DNA of 48,089 nucleotides from JBBQNR01 sp038330145. Lineage in GTDB: Bacteria; Actinomycetota; Thermoleophilia; Solirubrobacterales; JBBDJG01. Location of the stretch: NCBI GenBank assembly GCA_038330145.1, contig JBBQNR010000017.1, positions 1-48,089 of the forward strand. The letters run 5' to 3'. The position numbers were made by a program, and so were the translations under genes. Under the pieces are notes generated by a model. The model was given only the letters and a program-made list of their open reading frames with translations. It was not told the DNA's origin and searched no databases. Shown here in pieces: positions 32,056 through 39,232 of the stretch. The first letter of the stretch is position 1, and each line of letters starts with the position of its first letter.

Positions 32056-32143
32056 CCGCGCCGGCCTGCCCCGGTCCGGTGCCCAAGCCGCGCCGGCCTG
32101 CCCCGGCCCCGCGCCCAAGCCGCGCCGGCCGGCCCGGGCATCC
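32056..32143 (+). repeat. 32-bp tandem repeat, 2.75 copies
   Basis: Units begin at 32056, 32088 and 32120 (each CCGCGCCGGCC...), with a strict 32-bp period; the third copy breaks off after about 24 bp. It fills the gap between the transporter and tatD. Confidence 0.75.
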
Positions 32144-32151
32144 GGGCCTCC

Positions 32152-32157
32152 TAGACT
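32152..32157 (+). promoter_or_regulatory. -10 box TAGACT for tatD
   Basis: Nine nt before GTG 32167, leaving at most 2-3 nt of leader. Confidence 0.4.
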
Positions 32158-32166
32158 CAACCTCCC

Positions 32167-32919
32167 GTGATCGACACGCATTGCCATCTCGATGCCTGCG
32201 ACGACTCTCCCGCCGAGCTGGTGGGGCGTGCGCGCGACGCGGGGGTGGAGCGCCTGATGGCGATCGGCATGAACCCCGTGTCCTGCCGCCATGCCCTCGT
32301 GACCGCCGACACGCACGAGCAGGTCTACGTCGCGATCGGGCGTCACCCGCACGAGAGCGAGGGCTTCGACGACGCTGCCCTCGATGAGCTGGCGACGATG
32401 GCGAAGCATCCGAAGGTGCGCGCGATCGGGGAGGCCGGCCTCGACTACAAGCGCGACTACGCGCCGCGCGACGACCAGCAGCACGCCTTCCAGCTTCAGC
32501 TCGACCTGGCCGAGAACCTGCACCTGCCGCTCGTGATCCACACTAGGGAGGCGGCCGGAGACACGTTCGCGACGCTCGAGAGTGCCGGGCCGCACGGCAT
32601 TCCGATCATCATGCACTGCTTCTCGCTCACCGACGAGCTCGATCGCTGCATCGAGAACGGCTACTACTGCTCCTTCGCCGGCAACGTCACATATCCCAAC
32701 GCGAATGCGTTGCAGGTTGCGGCCGCAAAAGTTCCGGACCACCTGCTGCTGGTCGAGACCGACTCGCCCTTCCTGTCGCCGCAGGAGCACCGCAACGAGC
32801 GCAACGAGCCGGCCTTCGTGCGCTCGACCGCCGAGTTCGTCGCACAGCTGCGCGGCCAGACCTACGAGCAGCTGGAATCGGTGGTCGACGCAAACGCGCG
32901 CTGGATCTTCTCGTGGTGA
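32167..32919 (+). CDS. tatD: TatD-family metal-dependent DNase
   Basis: 250 aa from GTG 32167. The amidohydrolase-fold motifs are present: IDTHCHLD (metal HxH), GRHPHE, AIGEAGLDYKRD (metal Glu), LVIHTREAAGDTFA (His), IIMHCFS (His) and LLVETDSPFLSP (Asp). It acts as a 3'-5' exonuclease/deoxyribonuclease in DNA repair or turnover. It overlaps rsmA by a few bases, so the pair is co-transcribed. Confidence 0.9.
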   Translation: MIDTHCHLDACDDSPAELVGRARDAGVERLMAIGMNPVSCRHALVTADTHEQVYVAIGRHPHESEGFDDAALDELATMAKHPKVRAIGEAGLDYKRDYAPRDDQQHAFQLQLDLAENLHLPLVIHTREAAGDTFATLESAGPHGIPIIMHCFSLTDELDRCIENGYYCSFAGNVTYPNANALQVAAAKVPDHLLLVETDSPFLSPQEHRNERNEPAFVRSTAEFVAQLRGQTYEQLESVVDANARWIFSW

Positions 32920-33746
32920 GCTCCTCGCTCGCGCGCGCGAGCCTCGAGCGGCTGGCGCGGTTCGACATCCGCCCCAACCGCGAGCTGGGCCAGAACTTCC
33001 TCGTCGACGACAACATCCTGGACGTGATCGGGCGCACTGCCGAGCTTGCCGACGACGACGTGGTGCTCGAGATCGGCGGCGGCCTGGGCGTGCTGAGCGA
33101 ATACCTCGCGCCGCGCGTGGCGCACCTGCACGTGGTCGAGACCGACCGGCGGTTGGAGCCCGTGCTGCGTGACGCGCTGGCCTCTCACGACAACGCCGAC
33201 CTCGTGATCGAAGACGTGATGGACGTCGACCTGGCCTCGCTTCGGCCGCCGTCGACCAAGGTCGTCGCGAACCTGCCCTACGGCGTTGCAGTGCCGGCGA
33301 TCGTGCGCACGATCGAGCAGTTGCCCGAGGCGTCGGCCTGGACCCTGATGGTGCAGCGCGAGATCGCCGATCGCCTTGCCGCGCCGCCGGGCACGAAGAC
33401 GTACGGCGTGCCGTCGGTGGTCGTTCGCCTTGCATGCGAGGTGAAGCTCGTGCGACCGATATCGCGCAACGTCTTCCAGCCGGCGCCGAACGTCGACTCG
33501 GCGCTGCTGCGACTGCGACGCACCGGGCCTGCCGCGAGTCCTGAGGTCAAGTCGGTGGTGCGTGGCGCCTTCGCGCACCGGCGCAAGGCGCTTGCGCGTT
33601 CGCTTGAGCTTCACCCGGGCTCGGCCGCAGGCGTTCGCACCGCCGCGCGCGCCGCACTCGAGCAGATGGGGCACCCGGCGGACGAGCGGGCGGAGCGTCT
33701 CGCGCCGGAGGAGTTCGTCGACCTGGCCGAGCGCCTGGCTGAATGA
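32913..33746 (+). CDS. rsmA: 16S rRNA (A1518/A1519-N6)-dimethyltransferase
   Basis: 277 aa (GTG 32913, or GTG 32916 forming GTGA with the tatD stop). Motifs: RPNRELGQNFLVDDNILDVI, VLEIGGGLGVLSEYLAPRVA (SAM), HVVETDRRLEPVL, KVVANLPYGVAVPAIV (NLPY catalytic motif IV), LMVQREIADRLAA, FQPAPNVDSALLRL. It dimethylates two adenines of helix 45 (KsgA activity). Its stop is fused to the ispE start (ATGA). Confidence 0.95.
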   Translation: MVSSSLARASLERLARFDIRPNRELGQNFLVDDNILDVIGRTAELADDDVVLEIGGGLGVLSEYLAPRVAHLHVVETDRRLEPVLRDALASHDNADLVIEDVMDVDLASLRPPSTKVVANLPYGVAVPAIVRTIEQLPEASAWTLMVQREIADRLAAPPGTKTYGVPSVVVRLACEVKLVRPISRNVFQPAPNVDSALLRLRRTGPAASPEVKSVVRGAFAHRRKALARSLELHPGSAAGVRTAARAALEQMGHPADERAERLAPEEFVDLAERLAE

Positions 33747-34666
33747 CTCACGGCCACGGCCTCTCGCCACCCCTGGTTGCGCTTGCACCGGCGAAGGTGA
33801 ACCTCTGCCTCTACGTCGGCGGCCGTCGCGATGACGGGCTGCACGAGATCTGCTCGCTGTTGCAGTCGCTGACGTTGGCCGACCGCGTGCTGATGGAAGT
33901 GGCAGGCGAGCGGGACGAGGTCATATGCCCGGGCGTGCCGGAGCCAAATCTCGCTGCCGCAGCGCTGGCGGCGTTCCGCGAGCGCTTCCACTCGCGCGCG
34001 CCGCCGCTGCGGATCACGATCGAGAAGAGGATCCCGGTGGCGGCGGGCCTCGGCGGCGGCTCGGCCGACGCGGCCGCCGTGCTGCGGATGGCGATGGCGG
34101 CGTCAGGCGTCGAGCCGTCGCCGCGCGAGCTGACAGCGCTCGCGATGTCGCTCGGCGCCGACGTGCCGTCGCAGCTCCAACCCGGCGTGCAGCTCGTGAC
34201 CGGCGCCGGCGAACACGTCGAGCATCTCGACCCTCCCCTATCGCCGGGCTTCCTGCTGCTGACAGGCACCACCGGTCTCAGCAGCGCCGACGTTTACGCC
34301 CGCGCCGACGAGCTGGGGCTGCCTCGGCGCGATCTCGACCTGCTGCCGGCAGAGCTGCACGGCGCCGTGCTGGAGATCGCAGACATGCCGACCGCGATGG
34401 CCGCCCTGCTTGACAACGACCTTCAACCCGCGGCCGTCTCTCTGGAGCCCTCGATCGAGCAGGCGCTCGATCTGCTTCGCCGCAGCGGCGCAAGCGGAGC
34501 GCTCGTCAGCGGCTCGGGCCCGACCGCGTTCGGCCTCTTCCCCGACCTCGAGTCGGCCGAGCAGGCCCGCGAATGCGTCGCGCCGCAGTGGCGGGGCGAG
34601 GCAATCGTCGCCGGGGTTGCCGACTCCGACTACGCGGCGCCGCGCGCCGCGCCCGCCTCCTCCTGA
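33743..34666 (+). CDS. ispE: 4-diphosphocytidyl-2-C-methyl-D-erythritol kinase
   Basis: 307 aa. GHMP kinase motifs: ALAPAKVNLCLYVGGRRDDG, IPVAAGLGGGSADAAAVLRM (ATP-binding glycine loop), DVPSQLQPGVQLVTGAGEHV, ASGALVSGSGPTAFGLFPDL. It phosphorylates CDP-ME in the non-mevalonate isoprenoid pathway. It starts within the rsmA stop. The last 37 bp overlap the convergent CMD gene; the C-terminal residues after ADSDY are Ala/Pro-rich, so the overlap costs little. Confidence 0.95.
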   Translation: MTHGHGLSPPLVALAPAKVNLCLYVGGRRDDGLHEICSLLQSLTLADRVLMEVAGERDEVICPGVPEPNLAAAALAAFRERFHSRAPPLRITIEKRIPVAAGLGGGSADAAAVLRMAMAASGVEPSPRELTALAMSLGADVPSQLQPGVQLVTGAGEHVEHLDPPLSPGFLLLTGTTGLSSADVYARADELGLPRRDLDLLPAELHGAVLEIADMPTAMAALLDNDLQPAAVSLEPSIEQALDLLRRSGASGALVSGSGPTAFGLFPDLESAEQARECVAPQWRGEAIVAGVADSDYAAPRAAPASS

Positions 34667-35217
34667 GCCCGCTCGGGCAGCGGGCAGAACGCTCCCTCCG
34701 AGAACCCCGCCGGCGCCACGTCGAGCGCGTTGTTGAAGCGGGCGCGGAAGTTCTCGATCGCGATCGCCGCCGTCAGCTCGACGATCTGCTCGTCGTCGAA
34801 ATGCTCGCGCAGCCTTGCGAACAGCTCGTCGGAGACGTCGACGTTGGTCTCCGACATCTCTTCGGCGTACTCCATCACCAGCTTGTCCTCCGCTGAGAAG
34901 GCGTCGCTGTTGCGGTAGTCGTGGAAGGCGTGCAGCTGCTCGTCGGTGACGCCCGCCTCGCGGCTGATCGCCGAGCCGATGTCGATGCAGAACTCGCAGC
35001 CGATGCGTGTGGCCGCCTTCGTCGCCGCCAGCGCCTTCAGGCGTTCGTTCACCTTTCCGGAGCGCTCGTGCCACCACTCCAGCATTCCCCACGCCAGCAT
35101 GTTCGGACGGCTGTGGCCGATCACGCCCGCCATCTCCATCTCGCGGCCGTACTTGCGGCGCGAGTACCAGTCGGTGAAGCGAACCAGGGGCCCGCTCTTC
35201 TCGTCAATGCGTGCCAT
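34630..35217 (-). CDS. Carboxymuconolactone decarboxylase-family (AhpD-like) protein
   Basis: 195 aa from ATG 35217, with AAGGAG six nt upstream. AhpD/CMD core: LKALAATKAATRIGCEFCID, IGSAISREAGVTDEQLHAFH. The CEFC pair is the redox-active CxxC of peroxidase-type members. Downstream VMEYAEEMSETNVDVSDELF, LTAAIAIENFRARFNNALDV. Probably an alkylhydroperoxidase-like antioxidant or thiol-disulfide enzyme. It lies directly behind a TetR regulator gene (14-bp overlap), which likely controls both. Confidence 0.85.
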   Translation of the reverse strand: MARIDEKSGPLVRFTDWYSRRKYGREMEMAGVIGHSRPNMLAWGMLEWWHERSGKVNERLKALAATKAATRIGCEFCIDIGSAISREAGVTDEQLHAFHDYRNSDAFSAEDKLVMEYAEEMSETNVDVSDELFARLREHFDDEQIVELTAAIAIENFRARFNNALDVAPAGFSEGAFCPLPERAQEEAGAARGAA

Positions 35218-35842
35218 GTGCAACTCCTTCTTCGACGGTCTTTTCCTGTGACGACGCCGCGTCGGCGAACGTCAGCCACACCTCCACCCAGGCCTCTATG
35301 AAGTCGTCCTCCGCGACATCGCCCGGAGGCGAGCCGAACATCGACTCCTCGATCCGGTAATCGACGAGCGACCCGAGCGCCACTGCGGCCAGCGCCTCCA
35401 GGTTCGCAACCGGCCGCTCGCCGAGCAGCCGCTCGAACACCGTCACGGCCTCGCGGTGCCCCGGGGCGATGATCCGCTGGTGCACCTCGGCGGCGAGCTT
35501 CGGGAACTGGTCGCCGTCCTTCTGCACGATCTTCATCAGCTGCTGCTCCTCGCGCAGCTCGGCAAGCCCCCAGCGAGCGATCAGCGTCAACTCCGAGCGA
35601 GGATCGCCGAGCGGCAGCATCTCGAGCGCCGAGCGCATCGACTCGAACTCGCTCACGTGGCGCTCGATGCCGGCCTCCAGCACCTCCTCCTTGCTGCGGA
35701 AGTGCTTGTAGAGGCCCCCGGCCCGCGGAGCCAGCCCTACGGCCTGCTCGATTTCGCCGACGGTCGTGCCGCGAAAGCCTCGCCGTGCGAATAGCTGCAG
35801 GGCCTCAGTGACGATTCGCTCTCTGGTGCTCTCCTGTTTCAT
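35204..35842 (-). CDS. TetR-family transcriptional regulator
   Basis: 212 aa. HTH: TRERIVTEALQLFARRGFRG, TTVGEIEQAVGLAPRAGGLY, KHFRSKEEVLEAG. The ligand domain includes QLMKIVQKDGDQFPKLAAEV. A TAATCT hexamer near 35882 on the minus strand is a possible -10 box. The operon with the CMD gene suggests a response to oxidant or phenolic ligand; the ligand is unknown. Confidence 0.9.
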   Translation of the reverse strand: MKQESTRERIVTEALQLFARRGFRGTTVGEIEQAVGLAPRAGGLYKHFRSKEEVLEAGIERHVSEFESMRSALEMLPLGDPRSELTLIARWGLAELREEQQLMKIVQKDGDQFPKLAAEVHQRIIAPGHREAVTVFERLLGERPVANLEALAAVALGSLVDYRIEESMFGSPPGDVAEDDFIEAWVEVWLTFADAASSQEKTVEEGVAHGTH

Positions 35843-35924
35843 CTCAAAAGCGCCTGCTGACCTTGGGTAAGCGAGAGATTACCAGGATCCGGCGGGTGAT
35901 GCAGATGCCAAACTGCGGCGGCCG

Positions 35925-37445
35925 ATGCTCGAGAACCTGATCCAGGATTTCGCCCAGCAGCTCGGCCATTGGGCCTATCTGTTCGTGGCCTTCATGGCGG
36001 CGTCCGAGACCGCCGCCTTCCTCGGCTTCATCGCCCCCGGAGAGTTCACGATCATCCTCGGTGGGGTGCTGGCCGGCGAGGGAACGCTCTCGATCCAGCT
36101 GCTGATCGGGATCGTCTGGGTCTCGATCGTGATCGGGGACTCGATCGGCTTCTTTATCGGCCACAGGTACGGCCGCAACCTGCTCGTCAGGCACGGGCCC
36201 AAGATCCGACTGAGCGAGGAACGCCTGCAACAGGTCGAGGCGTACTTCCAGCGCCACGGCGGCAAGACGATCTTCTTTGGCCGCTGGGTGGGATTCGTGC
36301 GCCCGCTGATGCCCTTCACCGCCGGCAGCTCCGGCATGCCTTATCGCCGCTTCCTGCCCTACGACGTGCTCTCTGCGGGGCTGTTCGGCACCACCTTCAC
36401 GGTGCTGGGCTACATCTTCTGGCGCAACATCAACACGGTGACCGCGGTCGCCGGTCGCGGGGCGATCGGCATCGGAGTGCTGGTTGCGCTCGTGATCGTG
36501 GGGCGCTGGGCATTCAAGCGGCTGCGTCACCGCGAGGACCGTGACCGCTTCGTCGCCGCCCTGGAGCGGCTCGGCGAGCGGCCGGCCCTGCGTCCGCCGG
36601 CGGCGCTGCTGCGCCTTTTCTGGCGCTTCCTGCTGCGACCGCTCTGGCTCGCCGTACTGCGGCCGTTCGGGCGTCACGTGCTGGCGCCGGCGTGGGCCGT
36701 GCTGCGCCCGCCGCTGCGCTTCCTCGGCCACCGTCTGCTGCCCGGTGGGCTCGGCATCGAGCTCACGACGCTGGTTGCAATAGCGGCCGTGTCCGCATAT
36801 GTCTTCGGCGCCTACACCGACGTGATCTCGAGTGCCACCCTGCTGATCACGCCGGGTGACGGCACGGCGCAGGACATTGCGCGCGAGATTCAGACCGGCA
36901 CGCTGACGAGCCTCGCCAAGGCGGTCACCTGGTTCGGAAAGTGGCCGGTTGCGGCAGCCGTGCTTGCGGTTGCGTCGATCTGGCTGCTGATGAGGCGACG
37001 TCTCTTGCAGACGACCTCGCTCGTGGTCGGCTTCGCAATCTCGCAGGCCGGCGTCTACATCACGAAGGCAGCCGTCGAGCGCCCGCGGCCCTCCGAGCCG
37101 CTGATCGACATCGGCAGCGGGTCGAGCTTCCCTTCCGGCCACGCCGCCACGTCAGTCGCCTACGTCGCGCTCGCGGTCATCGTCGCGCGCGAGCTGAGGA
37201 CTCACACGGCACGTGTGGCCGTGATCACGGTCGCGATCGTGCTTGCGGCGGCGATCGGCCTCTCGCGCGTGTACCTGCGGAGCCACTATCTGAGCGACGT
37301 GACGGCCGGCTGGGCGATGGGAGCACTCGGCTTCTCACTCTGCGGATGCGTGGCCGTTGTGGTCTCCTATCTGCGCAACAATGGCCGCTCGCGCAGCGAG
37401 CCCGCGGCCGTTCCGCAGCCGCTGTCCAACCCCGGCAATGACTAG
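35925..37445 (+). CDS. DedA - PAP2 phosphatase fusion protein
   Basis: 506 aa. Residues 1-200 are a DedA/SNARE-associated membrane domain: ASETAAFLGFIAPGEFTIIL, SIGFFIGHRYGRNLL, FFGRWVGFVRPLMPFTAGSS. A basic linker (200-270) follows, then a PAP2 domain with its three motifs KAAVERPRP, FPSGHAATS and SRVYLRSHYLSDV. Both DedA flippases and PAP2 enzymes handle undecaprenyl or phospholipid phosphates, so one chain may couple lipid carrier flipping to dephosphorylation. Membrane protein with about 10 helices. The next gene overlaps by 8 bp. Confidence 0.9.
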   Translation: MLENLIQDFAQQLGHWAYLFVAFMAASETAAFLGFIAPGEFTIILGGVLAGEGTLSIQLLIGIVWVSIVIGDSIGFFIGHRYGRNLLVRHGPKIRLSEERLQQVEAYFQRHGGKTIFFGRWVGFVRPLMPFTAGSSGMPYRRFLPYDVLSAGLFGTTFTVLGYIFWRNINTVTAVAGRGAIGIGVLVALVIVGRWAFKRLRHREDRDRFVAALERLGERPALRPPAALLRLFWRFLLRPLWLAVLRPFGRHVLAPAWAVLRPPLRFLGHRLLPGGLGIELTTLVAIAAVSAYVFGAYTDVISSATLLITPGDGTAQDIAREIQTGTLTSLAKAVTWFGKWPVAAAVLAVASIWLLMRRRLLQTTSLVVGFAISQAGVYITKAAVERPRPSEPLIDIGSGSSFPSGHAATSVAYVALAVIVARELRTHTARVAVITVAIVLAAAIGLSRVYLRSHYLSDVTAGWAMGALGFSLCGCVAVVVSYLRNNGRSRSEPAAVPQPLSNPGND

Positions 37446-37671
37446 CGAGACGATCACCTACATGATCCTGGCGGCGTCCGGAGGGCTCGGCCTGGGCGCG
37501 TTCGGCTACTTCATCGTCGCGCCGGCGATGTCGGCCTACGGGCGCATCTGGGAGAAAGCCGCGGCCGGCACGCTGACGCTCTTCATCCTGGCCGCCTTCG
37601 CGGGCACCGGCATCACGGCCGGGCTGGTGATCGTCTACTACTGGGACTCGATCATCGGCATCTTCAACTAG
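37438..37671 (+). CDS. Small two-helix membrane protein
   Basis: 77 aa from ATG 37438, overlapping the fusion gene stop. Two hydrophobic segments, MILAASGGLGLGAFGYFIV and TLTLFILAAFAGTGITAGLV, and an aromatic end YYWDSIIGIFN. The overlap implies co-expression with the DedA-PAP2 protein; it may be a subunit or a lipid-associated accessory. Not recognised. Confidence 0.65.
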   Translation: MTSETITYMILAASGGLGLGAFGYFIVAPAMSAYGRIWEKAAAGTLTLFILAAFAGTGITAGLVIVYYWDSIIGIFN

Positions 37672-37790
37672 CCGCTTCTCTAGGAACGTCCACCAGGAAA
37701 CGGCGCGGCTCTGGGCCCTCCTCGGCCCATCTTCCGGCCAACGTTCGCCCGCCACTGACCACCCGGCGCGACGCCGCGACGCCCGGGTCC

Positions 37791-37796
37791 TAGAAT
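37791..37796 (+). promoter_or_regulatory. -10 box TAGAAT for the PucR-type gene
   Basis: 41 nt before ATG 37837, leaving a leader of about 34 nt. No hairpin terminator is visible in the remaining 37672-37790. Confidence 0.4.
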
Positions 37797-37836
37797 TCAG
37801 CAACCCTCGGGATCCTCTCTTCGAGGACGCCCTCAT

Positions 37837-39072
37837 ATGGCTGACATACAAGAGAAAACCCCTGCCGAGAGGGAGGAAGCGATGTCCTCTCCGCTCGACG
37901 CGCTGTCCGAGGCGATCGAGTCCGGCGCCGGGCTGCCGCAGATCGCGCGCGCCGCGTCCGCCGCGCTCGGGGCCGACGTGGGGCTGATCGACGCCGGTGG
38001 GTCGGTGCTCGCGGTTGTGGCCGGATCGCCGGGCCGCGAGCGCGAGTTGCTCGGAAGCGGTGACACCGTGACCGAGCTGTCACTGCGCGTCGCGGAGGCG
38101 ACGGTCGGCTACCTTCGCTTCCGCCCGCGGTCGCAGCTTCCGGAGCCGACGGTGATCCGGATGGTCAGCACGCTGCTGGCGCTGGAGGTCGAGCGAACGA
38201 GAGCGCCCGAACGCGCAGGAGAGGCCCTGGTGGGCGGCTTCATCGGCGCGGTGCTGGACAACCAGATCGACGACAGGCGCAACCTGATCGCTCGCGGCAA
38301 GGAGCTCGGCATCGACCTCGAGCACGGTGCCTCGGTGCTGGTCGTGCGAGTCTTTCCCCGTCGCGCCGCCGAAGGCGATTGGCAGGCGCGCGCACTGACC
38401 GTGCTGGCGCGGGGCGCGCGCAGTGCCGTGCCGGCCGCACTTGCGGCCCTTCGCGACGACCACATCGCCGTGCTGGTGCCGGGCGCCGACGCCGCCCTCA
38501 GTCTTCGCGCCGCCGAGTCGGCTCTGCGCTCCGCCGAGTCGGCCATGACCGGTTTCGTGGTCGTGATCGGCCGCAGCCGCGTTGCCGCCGACCCGATGGA
38601 CCTGCACCGTGCCTCGGCCGAGGCGGTGCTGGCCGCCAACGTCGCCACGCACGCGGACGAGTCGGTGCTGCTCTCCTTCGAGGACACCGGCGCCTACCGC
38701 CTGCTGCTGCCGGCGATGAGCGAGGACCCGGCCGAGCTGGAGCGCTTCTACTCCGACACGATCGCGCCCGTGATCGCCTACGACGAGCAGTACGGGACCG
38801 AACTGGTCCACACGCTCGAGACCTTCCTCGACAACGACGGCTCGATGGCCGCCACCTACAAGCAGCTCTTCACGCACCGCCACACGATCCGCTACCGGCT
38901 CGAGCGCGTGAAGGAGCTGACCGGGCTCGACGTCGGCTCGACCGACGGCCGTGAGCGGCTGGGGCTGGGCCTGAAGGCGATGAGGGTGCTGGGCGTGCGC
39001 GCACCGGTGGGGCCGGTGTTCGAGCCCGGCGCCGAGGGCGGGCGGGTGCCGAAGCCACGGGCGACGAGCTGA
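37837..39072 (+). CDS. PucR-family transcriptional regulator
   Basis: 411 aa. N-terminal GAF-like sensor (LPQIARAASAALGADVGLID, AGGSVLAVVAGSPG), a central GGDEF-like/PucR middle domain, and a C-terminal HTH_30: TLETFLDNDGSMAATYKQLF, THRHTIRYRLERVKELTGLD. PucR-type regulators respond to metabolites (purines, amino acids). It stands alone, followed by a 18-19 bp tandem repeat array and the secreted dehydrogenase cluster; a link between the two is not shown. Confidence 0.85.
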   Translation: MADIQEKTPAEREEAMSSPLDALSEAIESGAGLPQIARAASAALGADVGLIDAGGSVLAVVAGSPGRERELLGSGDTVTELSLRVAEATVGYLRFRPRSQLPEPTVIRMVSTLLALEVERTRAPERAGEALVGGFIGAVLDNQIDDRRNLIARGKELGIDLEHGASVLVVRVFPRRAAEGDWQARALTVLARGARSAVPAALAALRDDHIAVLVPGADAALSLRAAESALRSAESAMTGFVVVIGRSRVAADPMDLHRASAEAVLAANVATHADESVLLSFEDTGAYRLLLPAMSEDPAELERFYSDTIAPVIAYDEQYGTELVHTLETFLDNDGSMAATYKQLFTHRHTIRYRLERVKELTGLDVGSTDGRERLGLGLKAMRVLGVRAPVGPVFEPGAEGGRVPKPRATS

Positions 39073-39096
39073 GCAGCCGCCGCCGCTAAGCGTCTT

Positions 39097-39188
39097 TTTC
39101 ACCCCGGTTGCCGGGTTTCACCCCGTAGCCGCGTTTCACCCCGTGGCCGCGTTTCACCCCCGTGGCCGGGTTTCGCCCCTAGCGGGTC
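39097..39188 (+). repeat. 18-19-bp tandem repeat array
   Basis: Units starting TTTCACCCCG at 39097, 39116, 39134 and 39152, plus a degenerate fifth at 39171. Consensus is TTTCACCCCGTGGCCGCG. No spacers, so not a CRISPR. Confidence 0.75.
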
Positions 39189-39219
39189 TCAGGGGGTAGT
39201 TTTGAGGTCCCGGCGGGGC

Positions 39220-39225
39220 TATGTT
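39220..39225 (+). promoter_or_regulatory. -10 box TATGTT, leaderless start of first dehydrogenase
   Basis: Followed by 7 nt and ATG 39233, the third possible in-frame start being outside this frame choice; an ATG at 39221 overlaps the box. Confidence 0.5.
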
Positions 39226-39232
39226 AGGCCGG

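Noticed and set aside
29534..32086. 850-codon open frame on the minus strand
   Set aside because: Antisense shadow of metG and the EamA transporter, caused by GC-rich codon structure.
35844..37142. 432-codon open frame on the minus strand
   Set aside because: Antisense to the DedA-PAP2 fusion; no motif.
39097..39188. Possible CRISPR array
   Set aside because: Units are directly adjacent, with no spacers and no cas genes.
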